Shown: positions 50,609-59,996, numbered from the stretch's first letter. The stretch: DNA of 64,000 bases from JAIRMO01 sp046533115 (GCF_046533115.1 NZ_JAJQRC010000006.1:43915-107914); one strand, 5' to 3'. The notes: generated by a model not told the origin, from the letters alone. A program made the numbers and translations.

Positions 50609-51240
50609 CATAGCTGGATAAGGCTCAAGCGCCTGCTCGGGGGAGGGGGGAAGAGGCAGAGGGGGCGGGTACCAAGCGGGGCGCTTGGTACCGTGCTGCG
50701 GGGACCGCAGGGGGGAGGCGGTGCTGGGTACTCGTTTAACCGGGTTCGGGGTTGGTTTTTTGATGGGGGAGAGGAGTCCTTCCGCTTACTGCTTGTAGCG
50801 GCTGCCGCAGCAGACCGGGAACCTACGGTTCCTTCGGTCTGTGGCGGCGGGGAATTCCAGAGACGTGAGCGGGGGGAAATTACCCGCACGGCAGCATAGC
50901 TGGATAAGGCTCAAGCGCCTGCTCGGGGGAGGGGGGGAAGAGGCCGAGGGGGGGGTACCAAGCGGGGCGCGCTCTGCCGGTAGCGGCTGCCGCAGCAAAC
51001 CGGGAACCTACGGTTCCTTCGGTCTGTGGCGGCGGGGAATTCCAGAGACGTGAGCGGGGGAAATTGCCCGCACGGCAGCATAGCTGGATAAGGCTCAAGC
51101 GCCTGCTCGGGGGAGGGGGGAAGAGGCAGAGGGGGGCGGGTACCAAGCGGGGCGCTCACTGCCGGTAGCGGCTGCCGCAGCAGCTCGGGAACCTACGGTT
51201 CCTTCGAGCTGTGGCGGGAGGGAGTCCAGAGATGTATGTG
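50609..51240. repeat. Degenerate tandem array of the palindromic element
   Basis: The phrase CATAGCTGGATAAGGCTCAA begins at 50609, 50895 and 51079 (spacings 286 and 184). Each is followed by G-rich text with GGTACCAAGCGGGGCGC and then by the right half of the palindrome (CGGGAACCTACGGTTCCTTC, GTGGCGG, GAGCGGGGG). The last copy decays into the ribosome site of the next gene. Open frames here are artefacts of the high GC repeats; I see no gene in 50459-51261. Confidence 0.75.
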
Positions 51241-51261
51241 GGGGAGGGAGAGGAGTAAGGT

Positions 51262-52050
51262 ATGGGACAGATGATTTTAGATCGGTTTAGGTTGGATGGG
51301 AAGACGGCGCTGGTGACCGGAGGGGGTCAGGGTATCGGGCAGGCGTATTGTTTTGCCCTGGGAGAAGCGGGGGCGAAAATCGCGGTGGTGGATATCAACC
51401 TGGCCTTGGCGGAGGAAACCGCGGGGGAATTGGGGAAAAAGGGTATCGACGCGATGGCTATTAAGGCGGATGTGACCAGCCCCGATGATGTGCTGCGGAT
51501 GGTGAAAATCATTGTTGAGCGGTGGGGGAGCCTTACTATCGGGGTGAATAACGCCGGTATGGGGGCCTGGCGGGACGCCCTGATCCAGGAATTCGGCGAA
51601 TGGCGGAAGATCCTCGCCCTGAACCTGGACGCGGTGTTCCTCTGCGCCCAGGCGGAGGCCCGGGAAATGGCGAAGGCGGGCTACGGGAAGATCATCAACA
51701 CCGCTTCCATGTCGGCCCATATTTCGAACACCCCCCAAAACCAGTGCGCCTATAACGCCTCCAAGGCGGGGGTACTGCACCTGACGAGGAGTCTTGCCGC
51801 GGAATGGGCCCCCAGGAACATCCGGGTGAACAGTATCAGCCCGGGGTATACGAAAACCGCCCTGGTGGACAAGCTGCTGGAGACTCCCGAGGGCAAGTCC
51901 ATGCTGCCTAAATGGCTGGAGAAGATCCCCATGGGCAGGATGGCCTCTACCGATGACCTGCAGGGGGCGGTGGTATACCTTGCCTCGCCGGCATCGGACT
52001 ATATGACGGGGGCGGACCTTATTATTGACGGCGGCTATTGCTGCTGGTGA
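51262..52050 (+). CDS. Short-chain dehydrogenase/reductase
   Basis: A 262-residue classical SDR. The cofactor motif is TGGGQGIG near residue 19, followed by the structural NNAG near 96, the catalytic Ser in NTASMS and YNASK (Tyr and Lys near 162 and 166). Asp in VVDINLA suggests NAD(H). The C-terminal ends TGADLIIDGGY. The substrate is unknown, perhaps a sugar alcohol or hydroxy acid, as for the neighbouring zinc dehydrogenase. The start follows AGGAG. The gene is bracketed by copies of the palindromic repeat. Confidence 0.88.
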   Translation: MGQMILDRFRLDGKTALVTGGGQGIGQAYCFALGEAGAKIAVVDINLALAEETAGELGKKGIDAMAIKADVTSPDDVLRMVKIIVERWGSLTIGVNNAGMGAWRDALIQEFGEWRKILALNLDAVFLCAQAEAREMAKAGYGKIINTASMSAHISNTPQNQCAYNASKAGVLHLTRSLAAEWAPRNIRVNSISPGYTKTALVDKLLETPEGKSMLPKWLEKIPMGRMASTDDLQGAVVYLASPASDYMTGADLIIDGGYCCW

Positions 52051-52053
52051 GCA

Positions 52054-52180
52054 GACGCTTGAGCTTTGTCGGCTTTCCTGCCGTGCGGGTAATTTCCCCC
52101 CGCTCACTACCTGTAGAGTCCGCCGCCACAGCCCGGGAACCTTCGGTTCCTTCGGGCTGTGCGAGGGGGGAATTCCAGAG
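52054..52180. repeat. Second copy of the palindromic element, after the SDR gene
   Basis: From GACGCTTGAGC at 52054 about 100 bases match the element at 50451, including the left arm (52078-52107), CCGCCGCCACAG and GGAACCTTCGGTTCC. The right half is truncated after GAATTCCAGAGACA. The remaining gap to the TetR gene (52181-52560) is described separately. Confidence 0.8.
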
Positions 52181-52500
52181 ACATGGACTTTACACCTTTC
52201 AGGTTGACAGTTCCAAACCGCTGGTCAAGAAACATATCGTGTTTCTGTTCAGCGAAAAGATTGGCTTCAAAGCGTATTACGATAAAAAGTATTACAGGGT
52301 AAAATTTTTTGACTTCCTGAATAAAGACAAGAAATCACATCTGCCGCAGGTTACCAAACGGTTCATTCACGATTCCTTCTTCGCCGAAGTAAAAGTCCCC
52401 GAACTTGCCGATAGGACTGGGGGTGAACGAATCCCTTATGATTGATACGAAACCTGCAATACCCGGGACTCCGGTACCAGACCCCTTGCCTAAAAAAAAA
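52181..52500 (+). other. AT-richer stretch, possible gene remnant
   Basis: The text is clearly lower in GC than its neighbours. One frame reads about 80 residues (VKKHIVFLFSEKIGFKAYYD and on) without a plausible start, and no family is recognised. It may be the decayed end of a transferred gene next to the repeat. It holds no promoter except the one listed for the TetR gene. Confidence 0.25.
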
Positions 52501-52514
52501 TAAGGTAGTATCTT
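52486..52514 (+). promoter_or_regulatory. Promoter of the TetR gene
   Basis: TTGCCT (52486-52491), 17 bases and TATCTT (52509-52514). The expected start of transcription lies inside the palindromic operator that follows, which fits autorepression. Confidence 0.45.
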
Positions 52515-52517
52515 GTA

Positions 52518-52539
52518 TGTTAACGACCGGTCGGTAACA
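52518..52539 (+). promoter_or_regulatory. Palindromic operator for the tandem TetR regulator
   Basis: TGTTAACGACCGGTCGGTAACA is a 22-base inverted repeat with one mismatched pair, a typical TetR/AcrR site. It lies between the promoter and the start codon of the regulator gene. Confidence 0.75.
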
Positions 52540-52560
52540 TTTTTGGGGTATGGGTGGATT

Positions 52561-53787
52561 ATGGTACAGTTAACGAAGGGGGATATTATAAACACCGCTT
52601 TTAGGACCTGGGGGCGGATATTTTACCAGCAAACCAGCCTCTCCCTTTTGGCCCGCGACTTGGGGGTTACCAAGGCGGCCCTATACCGGCATTTCAAAAA
52701 CAAACAGGCCCTGCTGGACGCCATGTACGAGTCCTTTTTTGATCAATACACGGCGTTTATCAAAGACGGTTACGCCAGGGCCGTTGCAACCACGGATTTG
52801 ATAGAAAGCCAGTTTACCATGATGCGGACCATGGTGGAGTATTATACCCGTGATATGAACGCCTTTATCTTCTCCCTGTTTATGGTCTACGGCCAACGGG
52901 AACCGGAGCAGCTTATGGCTGAATTGGAGCGCCGGGGGATAGATATGCGGAAGATACGCCCCGTTGAAGAGGATGTCGAAACCTACCCGTCCATGCTCCA
53001 GCTCATCCTGGCGTCCCTGATCTTTTGGGTGGCCAGTTTCCATAAACACAGCCATGCCCCGGATGAGCCCCCGTCGGATGAACAGGTCTACGGACTTATC
53101 CGGTGGATCGAGGAGAAGATCACCGGGGGCTTGGGGCTGCGCCGGGATAGGGCGGATCGTATCAATTTTGAGGCGCTTGAAGGGGCCGTTCCCCCCCATC
53201 TGCCGGATGATCCGGAAGATGCGGGGCTGCTCAAGGCGGTGGCCGGCGCAGTGGCCGAGGCGGGGCCCTGGAACGCCTCCATGGACATGGTGGCCCGTCG
53301 TTCAGGGTTATCCAAAAGCGGCCTCTATGCCCACTTTAAAAACAAGCAGGATATGCTGAGGCAGCTTTTTTCAACCGAACTTGAACGGATAATTGCCTAT
53401 GCCGGGGCGGCAATCCGGGTATCAACGGTTCCCGAGGAGCAGTTTTACCTGGCCATCATCGGCGTGGCGGACTACCTCCGTTCCCGGCCGGAGATCCTCA
53501 TTGCCCTGGACTGGCTCAAGACCCGGCGGATTGATCTGGGGCATTCGACTCCCCCCCGGATCTACCGGATCTTTTCGGATATCAAGATCAACGGCATCGA
53601 GGTCATGGCGGGGCTGTCCGAATCGTTAAAGGAGCAGACCGCCCAATGGGTTTTGTTTCTTACCGCCAATGTCCTTATGCGCCGGCCCCCGGGTATGGCG
53701 GTTTCGGAAGTCCCCAATACCAGCCTGCGAATTTTATATAAATTTGTGGTTTTTGGGATAAACGGGTATAAATCATGTTACCAATAG
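52561..53787 (+). CDS. Tandem (double-domain) TetR/AcrR-family regulator
   Basis: A 408-residue protein made of two complete TetR units. The first helix-turn-helix is at about 25-47 (SLSLLARDLGVTKAALYRHF) and the second at about 239-261 (SMDMVARRSGLSKSGLYAHF), each followed by FKNKQ and its own ligand domain. TetR proteins normally dimerise on a palindrome; here both halves are on one chain. The ATG at 52561 follows GGGTGG; the frame extends to 52513 but would then include the operator. It most likely represses itself and the efflux operon downstream. Confidence 0.88.
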   Translation: MVQLTKGDIINTAFRTWGRIFYQQTSLSLLARDLGVTKAALYRHFKNKQALLDAMYESFFDQYTAFIKDGYARAVATTDLIESQFTMMRTMVEYYTRDMNAFIFSLFMVYGQREPEQLMAELERRGIDMRKIRPVEEDVETYPSMLQLILASLIFWVASFHKHSHAPDEPPSDEQVYGLIRWIEEKITGGLGLRRDRADRINFEALEGAVPPHLPDDPEDAGLLKAVAGAVAEAGPWNASMDMVARRSGLSKSGLYAHFKNKQDMLRQLFSTELERIIAYAGAAIRVSTVPEEQFYLAIIGVADYLRSRPEILIALDWLKTRRIDLGHSTPPRIYRIFSDIKINGIEVMAGLSESLKEQTAQWVLFLTANVLMRRPPGMAVSEVPNTSLRILYKFVVFGINGYKSCYQ

Positions 53788-53959
53788 GGTATATTTTATT
53801 ATTATATAGTAAAAGACGGCAAGAAGCCGTAAGAGGCCGCGCCCGGTGCGGGCCTATACTAGTGGTTGACCAGGAGGGCCGCGGGCTGGTTTGTTTCCGC
53901 GGTTCCCCGGAGGATTCGGTGGTTAAACACGTTCCCGGGGTCAACAGAAGGAGTGCTTT

Positions 53960-55432
53960 ATGATTCCACGTTTTCACGGCGCCCGGCGGCGGCAAGCGGC
54001 AGCCTGCCCCAGGGGCATAAAAATTCCCTTTCGTGAATTTTTATGCACTTCCCGGGGCAAACACAAAAAACCCTTCGCTCCGCCGGCGCTGGTGTGTTTT
54101 TTCCTGATTTTTCCGGGGCTTGCCTTTGGGCAGGACCAGCCCCCTCCGGGGGTTCGGGTGATCTCCCCGGATGAGGCGGTGGAGTTGGCCGTCAAAAACA
54201 ATTTAGGGCTGGAATCCGTGCGGATCGGCACGGGGACGCAAAAACGGGCGTCGGATCTGTCCTGGAACCAGTTCATCCCCAGTATCACCCTGGGGGGGAG
54301 CGTAAGCCGGGACAACAAGGCCTCTACCACGACGATCCCGGCATTGCCCCCGATAGTGGTGGAAAACCCCCGGTGGCATATCGCGGGATCCGTCCAGGCG
54401 TCCCTCAACCTCAATGCCGCCATGTTTGAGAGACTGCGGACCCTCCGGCTGAACTACGAGGGGGGGCTTATCGGCTACGAAAAGGCCCGGGCCCAGCTTG
54501 AGCGGGACGTGCGGAAAGCCTACTACCAGATCCTCCTGATCCAGGAGAATATTGCCCTGCTCCGGCAGAGCTATGCCGCGGCCGAGCGGCAGGTGACCAT
54601 GGCCCAGGCCAATTACCGGGCGGGGCTGGTGCCGGAGCTGACCGTGCTCCAGGCCCGGGTGTCCATGGAAAACCTTAAACCCACCATAGATCAGGCGGAA
54701 CACGGCCTTAATCTGAACATGGTTTCCCTGGCCAATTACCTGGGGCTTCCCCTGGATACGCGGTTTGAGCTTATCCCCGTGGAGAATGATACGGTCTTTA
54801 TCCCCCTGGATACGGCAAAGCTTATCTCCAAGGCTGCTTCGGGAAAACCGGATATTCTGGAACTGAAACACCAGCTGTTGACCCTGGAAAGCAGCCGGCG
54901 GGCCCAGATCCTTTCCCTGACCCCCTCGTTGACCCTGAGCTGGAATTCGAATCAGATCTTTATCCAGGACCCCTGGAAGGACGACTGGGGGAACAAGGAT
55001 TTCTGGCAGCAGTCCGGTTCCCTCACCCTCAGCCTGGGGGTACAGCTCCACAGTCTTATCCCCTTTAGTACGAATTTTCAGGCGATCAAGGATCTGGACG
55101 ACTCTATCAAGAGCGCCCATATCGGCCTTGCCCAGGCGATCCGGGGGACGGAACTGGAGATTTACAGTACCGTGATGTCCCTGGAACAGGCCCGAAGTAC
55201 CGTGGAGGCCTTGACTTTGACCGTGGACCTGGCGGAACGGACCTACCGCCTGACCGAAGAAGCCTACCAGGCGGGGCTCCGGGAGGTGCTGGAAGTACAA
55301 AACGCCGAATTGGAATTGCGTAGGGCCCGAATCGGGGTGTTGGAACAGAATTTTAATTACCTCCAGGGACTTATCGACCTTGAATATGCTATGGGGGTTC
55401 CCTTTGGGACCCTTTCCGGGAGTCAACTATGA
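53960..55432 (+). CDS. TolC-family outer-membrane efflux channel
   Basis: An outer-membrane factor for the RND pump, 490 residues. The start follows AAGGAG. The signal sequence is unusual: a basic region of about 45 residues, which includes a strong DNA palindrome (54005-54059), precedes the hydrophobic ALVCFFLIFPGLAFG. The mature protein has two OEP repeats with long helices, for example ISPDEAVELAVKNNLGLESV and NYRAGLVPELTVLQARV in the first half and AYQAGLREVLEVQNAELELRRAR in the second. Its last four bases overlap the adaptor gene. Confidence 0.9.
   Translation: MIPRFHGARRRQAAACPRGIKIPFREFLCTSRGKHKKPFAPPALVCFFLIFPGLAFGQDQPPPGVRVISPDEAVELAVKNNLGLESVRIGTGTQKRASDLSWNQFIPSITLGGSVSRDNKASTTTIPALPPIVVENPRWHIAGSVQASLNLNAAMFERLRTLRLNYEGGLIGYEKARAQLERDVRKAYYQILLIQENIALLRQSYAAAERQVTMAQANYRAGLVPELTVLQARVSMENLKPTIDQAEHGLNLNMVSLANYLGLPLDTRFELIPVENDTVFIPLDTAKLISKAASGKPDILELKHQLLTLESSRRAQILSLTPSLTLSWNSNQIFIQDPWKDDWGNKDFWQQSGSLTLSLGVQLHSLIPFSTNFQAIKDLDDSIKSAHIGLAQAIRGTELEIYSTVMSLEQARSTVEALTLTVDLAERTYRLTEEAYQAGLREVLEVQNAELELRRARIGVLEQNFNYLQGLIDLEYAMGVPFGTLSGSQL
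54005..54059 (+). repeat. Palindrome inside the signal-sequence region of the TolC gene
   Basis: GCATAAAAATTC (54015-54026) and GAATTTTTATGC (54035-54046) are perfect 12-base inverted repeats, extended outward by TGCCCC (54005-54010) and GGGGCA (54054-54059). It encodes part of the over-long N-terminal region. Confidence 0.7.
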
Positions 55433-56388
55433 GCGTAAAAATACCGGCCGCCGCTTTTTTTGCGGCCTTAGTTATCGTATCCGCGGGTTTTACCGGCTGT
55501 GACCGTTTCGGCGGGAACGCCCCCGCGGCTCCAGGCATCCCCGGGGCGGCCCCGGAAGTCCAGGTCTATGCGGTGAATACCACCACGGCGGTCCAGGGAC
55601 AGATCCAGGATTACCTGGCCCTTTCCGGGGACCTTGTGGCGGGTTCCACCGTGGACGCCTATTCCGACGTGGCCGGCAGGGTTACCCGGCTCTATGTGGC
55701 CGTGGGAGACCAGGTCCGCAGGGGGGACCCCATCGCCGCGGTGGATCCCTCCAAGCCGGGGATGAGCTATATTCCCGGCATAACCCGGGCCCCCATAGGG
55801 GGTACCATTGTGGCCCTGCCCGCCCAGATGGGGATGACCATCAGCCAGGCCGTGCCCGTGGCCCGGCTTACCGGGGGCGGCGCCCTGGAGATTCGGCTCT
55901 ATGTGGCGGAGCGGTTTATCTCCAAGATGGCCCTGTCCCTGCCCTGCGAAATTACCCTGGACGCCTTTCCCGGAGAGACCTTTCGGGGAAGCATCCACGA
56001 GATAAGTCCGGTGGTGGACCCCGCTTCCCGGACCATGGAAGTGAAGGTGAATGTGGAGAATCCCGGGTCCCGGCTTAAGGCGGGGATGTTCGCCAAGGTA
56101 CGGGTCATTACCGAGCGGAAGGACCAAATCGTCAAGATCCCCTCGGGGGCCATGATCCAGCGTTTTGGGGAGGACTATGTTTTTACCGTTGAAACGGATC
56201 CCGCGGATCCGGCTTTTCAGGTGGCCCGGCGGAAAACAGTGGTTCCCGGTATCCTTGTGGACGGGGTCCTGGAGGTACAGAGCGGACTTTTGCCCGACGA
56301 AGAGGTGGTTGTCCGGGGCCATACCCTTTTAGAAGACGGTTCCCGGGTTAATGTGGTTGACCGGGCAGCACCCCTGAGTGTTAATTAA
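55429..56388 (+). CDS. RND efflux periplasmic adaptor (membrane fusion protein)
   Basis: A 319-residue lipoprotein adaptor that joins pump and TolC channel. The signal peptide ends in the lipobox FTGC (Cys24). The barrel-sandwich (lipoyl) domain reads VAGRVTRLYVAVGDQVRRGDPIAAVD. It lacks a long alpha-hairpin because the second half follows directly (TRAPIGGTIVALPAQMGMTI), so it is of the short-hairpin type. Beta-barrel and membrane-proximal domains complete it. The start overlaps the TolC gene by four bases (ATGA). Confidence 0.92.
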   Translation: MSVKIPAAAFFAALVIVSAGFTGCDRFGGNAPAAPGIPGAAPEVQVYAVNTTTAVQGQIQDYLALSGDLVAGSTVDAYSDVAGRVTRLYVAVGDQVRRGDPIAAVDPSKPGMSYIPGITRAPIGGTIVALPAQMGMTISQAVPVARLTGGGALEIRLYVAERFISKMALSLPCEITLDAFPGETFRGSIHEISPVVDPASRTMEVKVNVENPGSRLKAGMFAKVRVITERKDQIVKIPSGAMIQRFGEDYVFTVETDPADPAFQVARRKTVVPGILVDGVLEVQSGLLPDEEVVVRGHTLLEDGSRVNVVDRAAPLSVN

Positions 56389-56403
56389 GGTGAGGTATTT
56401 ACC

Positions 56404-59400
56404 ATGAGTTTTGCAAAAACCGCGGTTTCGCGGCCGACGACGATATTTATCATTTTCCTGCTTCTCATTGGGCTGGGGGTATTTGCCGTGGTGAACCTTC
56501 CCCTGGATCTGCTCCCCGAGATCAACCCTCCCTACCTGATGGTATTTACCAATTACTCCGGGGCAGGGCCCGAGGAAGTGGAACGATCCGTCAGCCGGAC
56601 CCTGGAGGCGGCCCTGTCCGGGGTTTCTAACCTTGAAAAGGTGACCTCCACCTCGTCCAAGGGGTCCAGCATGGTGATGATGGAATTTACCTACGGGACG
56701 GACCTGGCGGATGCCTCCAACTCTGTCCGGGATGCCCTGGAGCGGGTGCGGAACTATATGCCCACCGGGGCGGATACCCCCACGATCTTCCGCTTTGATC
56801 CCTCCATGATCCCCATCATGGGACTTATGGTGACGGGGAACCGTTCCCCGGAGGAACTGCGGGAACTGGCGGAGGATACCGTCATACCCCGGATAGAGCA
56901 GACCCCGGGGGTGGCCACCGCTTCGGTCAATGGGGGGCGGGAGAAGATCATCCGGGTGGAGATTCCCCAGTCCCGGCTTGAGGCCTACGGCCTGACGGTA
57001 ACCCAGATGCAGCAGATGCTGGCCGCCCAGAACATGCAGGTCACCGCGGGAACCATCACCGAGGGGGGGCTTTCCTACATTCTGACCACCATGGGGGAAT
57101 ATTCCTCCCTGGATCAGATCCGCAACACGGTGATCTCCTATAAGGGCGGGGGGGCGTCGAGCAGCGGCCAGGTGGAACTGCCCCGGAGTGTGTATCTTCG
57201 GGATCTGGCCGACGTGTTTGAAGGCTACCGGGATGAAACCAGCGTCGTGTATGTCAACGGGACCCCGGCAGTGATGATGTCGGTCCAGAAGCAGAGTGGG
57301 AAAAACTCCGTACAGACCGCCCGGGAACTGCGGAACCGGCTGGAACGGATGACCCGGGAACTTCCCCAGGACATCAAAATAACCGAGCTTTTTAATACCA
57401 CGGATCAGATAGAAAATTCCCTGAACCAGGTTACCTCCACGGCCCTTTCGGGGGCCCTCCTGGCGGTGCTTATCCTCTTTATCTTTCTCCGTTCCATAAA
57501 ACCGACCCTGATCATCGGTATCAGTATTCCGGTGTCCATTGCCATCACCATGATGCTGATGTATTTTGCGGGGCTCACCCTGAACCTGATGACCATGGCG
57601 GGGCTGGTCCTGGGTATAGGGATGCTGGTGGATAACTCCATCGTTATCCTGGAAAATATCTACCGCTACCGGGAAAAGGGGGCCAAACTCCAGGCCGCCG
57701 CGGTTCTGGGCGCCCAGGAGATGATCGTGGCGATTGTCGCCTCCACCCTGACCACCATCTGCGTGTTCGCCCCCCTGGTAGCTTTTCAGGGGATGCTGGA
57801 AATGGCGGGGGAGATGTTTGCCGGCCTGGCCTTTACGGTGGTCATATCCCTGGCGATTTCCCTGCTTACGGCAATCGCCCTGGTTCCGGTTTTGTCCAGC
57901 CACTACCTTCCCCTGGTTACCCGGAAGCAGAAGCCCCTCCGGGGCCCCCTGGCGGCGATTGACGGGGTGTTCGAGCGGTTTTTTGCCGCCCTGGAAAACC
58001 TCTACCGCCGGGCGATCAGCCGGGTTTTGCGGCACAAATTGATCGTCATCCTGGTCATCCTGGTCCTCTTTGGGGGCAGCATCTTCATGATCCCCGTGGT
58101 AGGCTGGGTGTTTATGCCCCAGCAGGAAGCGGATTCGGTCAGCATCAACGTGACCCTCCCCATGGGGACCCCCCTGCCGGAGACCGAAGCGGTACTGCGG
58201 CAGCTTCAGCTCATTGTGGAAAGGGAAGTCCGGGGCTATGACCGGCTGATCCTCAATGCCGGGGGGGGCGGTATGATGGGCGGCGGGGGCAGCAACTCAG
58301 GCTCCCTGCGGCTCAACCTTCCCGAATTCAAAGACCGGATCGACAGCGCCGACGACATTAAAGCAAAAATGCGCGCCCACTTCAACGAATTCCCCGGGGT
58401 GATCTTCAACTTCGGCGGGGGCGGCATGGGCAGCGTCATGGGGGGTAACCCCATTGATATCGTTATCAGAATCGACGACCTGGTGAAGGGGAAGGCCCTG
58501 GCGGAACGGATCGCCGGCCTTATCCGGGAACGGATCCCCGACGCTACCGAACCCCGGGTGGATCTGCTGGACGGGCTGCCCCAGATCGAAATTGAGCTTG
58601 ACCGGGACCGGCTCTACGCCCTGGGGCTCAATACCCTTACCGTGGGGAACGAGATCAAAGCCGCAGTGGACGGTATTACCGCCACCCGGTACAAGAGCGG
58701 GGGCCACGATTACGATGTGGTGATGATCCTCGCCGAAGCGGACCGGAGCACCCGGCCCGCCCTGGATCACATCTTTGTGAACAGCCAGGTGGCCGGCAGA
58801 GTATCCCTCTCCAGTTTCGCGTCCTACAAGGAAGGCACCGGACCCTTGACCATCAACCGGGAAAATCAGAGCCGGGTGATCCACGTAACCGCCGGGGCGG
58901 TGCCAGGCACCAAAACCAATGTCCTGGAAAACCAGGTCCGGGCCCTTATCACCGAGGAGATCCCCGCGGAGGATGACGTGATCATCGAATATGCCGGGGA
59001 TAACGCGGATATGATGGAGATGATGAGCAGGTTTATCCTGATCATGACCGTGGCGATCTTTCTGGTTTTCGGGGTCATGGCCAGTTTGTTTGAGTCTTTC
59101 CGGGACCCCTTTATCATCATCTTTACCATTCCCCTTTCGGTGATCGGGATAGTGGCGATTTATATGATTACCGGTACAACCTTCAATATTCTGACCGCGG
59201 TGGGGCTTTTGGTCCTGCTGGGGGTTATCGTGAATAACGGTATCGTCCTGGTGGACTACACCAACCTGCTCCGCAAGCGGGGGCTTCCCCTGCACCAGGC
59301 CTGCGTGGAAGCCGCGGGGAACCGCCTGCGGCCCATCTTGATGACCACCCTGACCACGATCCTGGGGCTGGTACCCATGGCGTTCTTCCCCGGGGAAGGG

Positions 59401-59661
59401 TCGGAAATGGTGGCCCCCATCGGCAAGACCGTGCTAGGGGGGCTCTCCTTCGGTACCCTGATGACCCTGTTCCTCATGCCCACGATCTATGCCATTATGA
59501 ACAAACATTCCGATGAGCGGAATGCCCGGGCCGAGGCCCGCCGGGAGCGGATCGCCGCGGGACTTTCAAAAAAACAGGGGCGAACGGCCCTATCCGATCA
59601 GGGCGCCGCCTTGGTGGGGGACGTGTTTGGCGCTGAACAGACCGGGGAGGCCGGGATATGA
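56404..59661 (+). CDS. RND-family efflux pump inner-membrane subunit
   Basis: A 1085-residue AcrB/HAE1-type proton-driven transporter. It opens with SFAKTAVSRPTTIFIIFLLL (first helix) and carries the helix 4 signature VLGIGMLVDNSIVILENIYR with the proton-relay Asp. Two large periplasmic loops follow helices 1 and 7. A Gly/Met-rich patch near residues 618-630 and another near 675-682 are unusual. The second half ends with FGTLMTLFLMPTIYAI. Substrates are unknown, drugs or lipids perhaps. GGTGAGG precedes the start. Confidence 0.94.
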   Translation: MSFAKTAVSRPTTIFIIFLLLIGLGVFAVVNLPLDLLPEINPPYLMVFTNYSGAGPEEVERSVSRTLEAALSGVSNLEKVTSTSSKGSSMVMMEFTYGTDLADASNSVRDALERVRNYMPTGADTPTIFRFDPSMIPIMGLMVTGNRSPEELRELAEDTVIPRIEQTPGVATASVNGGREKIIRVEIPQSRLEAYGLTVTQMQQMLAAQNMQVTAGTITEGGLSYILTTMGEYSSLDQIRNTVISYKGGGASSSGQVELPRSVYLRDLADVFEGYRDETSVVYVNGTPAVMMSVQKQSGKNSVQTARELRNRLERMTRELPQDIKITELFNTTDQIENSLNQVTSTALSGALLAVLILFIFLRSIKPTLIIGISIPVSIAITMMLMYFAGLTLNLMTMAGLVLGIGMLVDNSIVILENIYRYREKGAKLQAAAVLGAQEMIVAIVASTLTTICVFAPLVAFQGMLEMAGEMFAGLAFTVVISLAISLLTAIALVPVLSSHYLPLVTRKQKPLRGPLAAIDGVFERFFAALENLYRRAISRVLRHKLIVILVILVLFGGSIFMIPVVGWVFMPQQEADSVSINVTLPMGTPLPETEAVLRQLQLIVEREVRGYDRLILNAGGGGMMGGGGSNSGSLRLNLPEFKDRIDSADDIKAKMRAHFNEFPGVIFNFGGGGMGSVMGGNPIDIVIRIDDLVKGKALAERIAGLIRERIPDATEPRVDLLDGLPQIEIELDRDRLYALGLNTLTVGNEIKAAVDGITATRYKSGGHDYDVVMILAEADRSTRPALDHIFVNSQVAGRVSLSSFASYKEGTGPLTINRENQSRVIHVTAGAVPGTKTNVLENQVRALITEEIPAEDDVIIEYAGDNADMMEMMSRFILIMTVAIFLVFGVMASLFESFRDPFIIIFTIPLSVIGIVAIYMITGTTFNILTAVGLLVLLGVIVNNGIVLVDYTNLLRKRGLPLHQACVEAAGNRLRPILMTTLTTILGLVPMAFFPGEGSEMVAPIGKTVLGGLSFGTLMTLFLMPTIYAIMNKHSDERNARAEARRERIAAGLSKKQGRTALSDQGAALVGDVFGAEQTGEAGI

Positions 59662-59996
59662 TACGGGTTGAGATTATTGCCAATCATTCGGTGGAAGAAA
59701 ACATTCTGGAAGCCCTGGCCGCGGAAAACGCGGGTAAATACTACACCAAATACCCCAATGTGTACGGGGTGGGTTCCACCGGCCCCCGAATGGGGGACGC
59801 CATCTGGCCGGAAGAAAATTTCGCCATAGTTATCTGGTGCGAGGCGGAAGAAGCCCGGGGCATAGCGCGGGCAGTGGCTTCGGTCAAGGAACGTTTCCCC
59901 GATGAGGGGATCAAGCTGTTCTCCCTGGCCGAAGCCGCCCCTTCGGGAGAAACCGAAAGCCCGCCGGCGGAGCCGGAGCAGGAGGAAGAGGCGTAG
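59658..59996 (+). CDS. PII-like transporter-associated protein (PG0541 type)
   Basis: A 112-residue protein resembling the PII-like PG0541 family encoded next to RND pumps in Bacteroidetes and spirochaetes. It begins IRVEIIANHSVEENILEAL and has GKYYTKYPNVYGVGSTGPRMGD where PII proteins have the T loop, followed by the second ferredoxin-like half. The C-terminal 20 residues are an acidic tail. The start overlaps the pump gene by four bases. It is likely a regulator of the pump; its ligand is unknown. Confidence 0.8.
   Translation: MIRVEIIANHSVEENILEALAAENAGKYYTKYPNVYGVGSTGPRMGDAIWPEENFAIVIWCEAEEARGIARAVASVKERFPDEGIKLFSLAEAAPSGETESPPAEPEQEEEA

Noticed and set aside
50503..51159. Several overlapping open frames on both strands between the two dehydrogenase genes
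   Set aside because: They follow the GC-rich palindromic repeat, with the same peptide recurring in each copy, so they are a by-product of the repeat.
53775..53963. 62-codon frame between the TetR and TolC genes
   Set aside because: No ribosome site of its own and no recognisable composition; the region more likely holds control signals.
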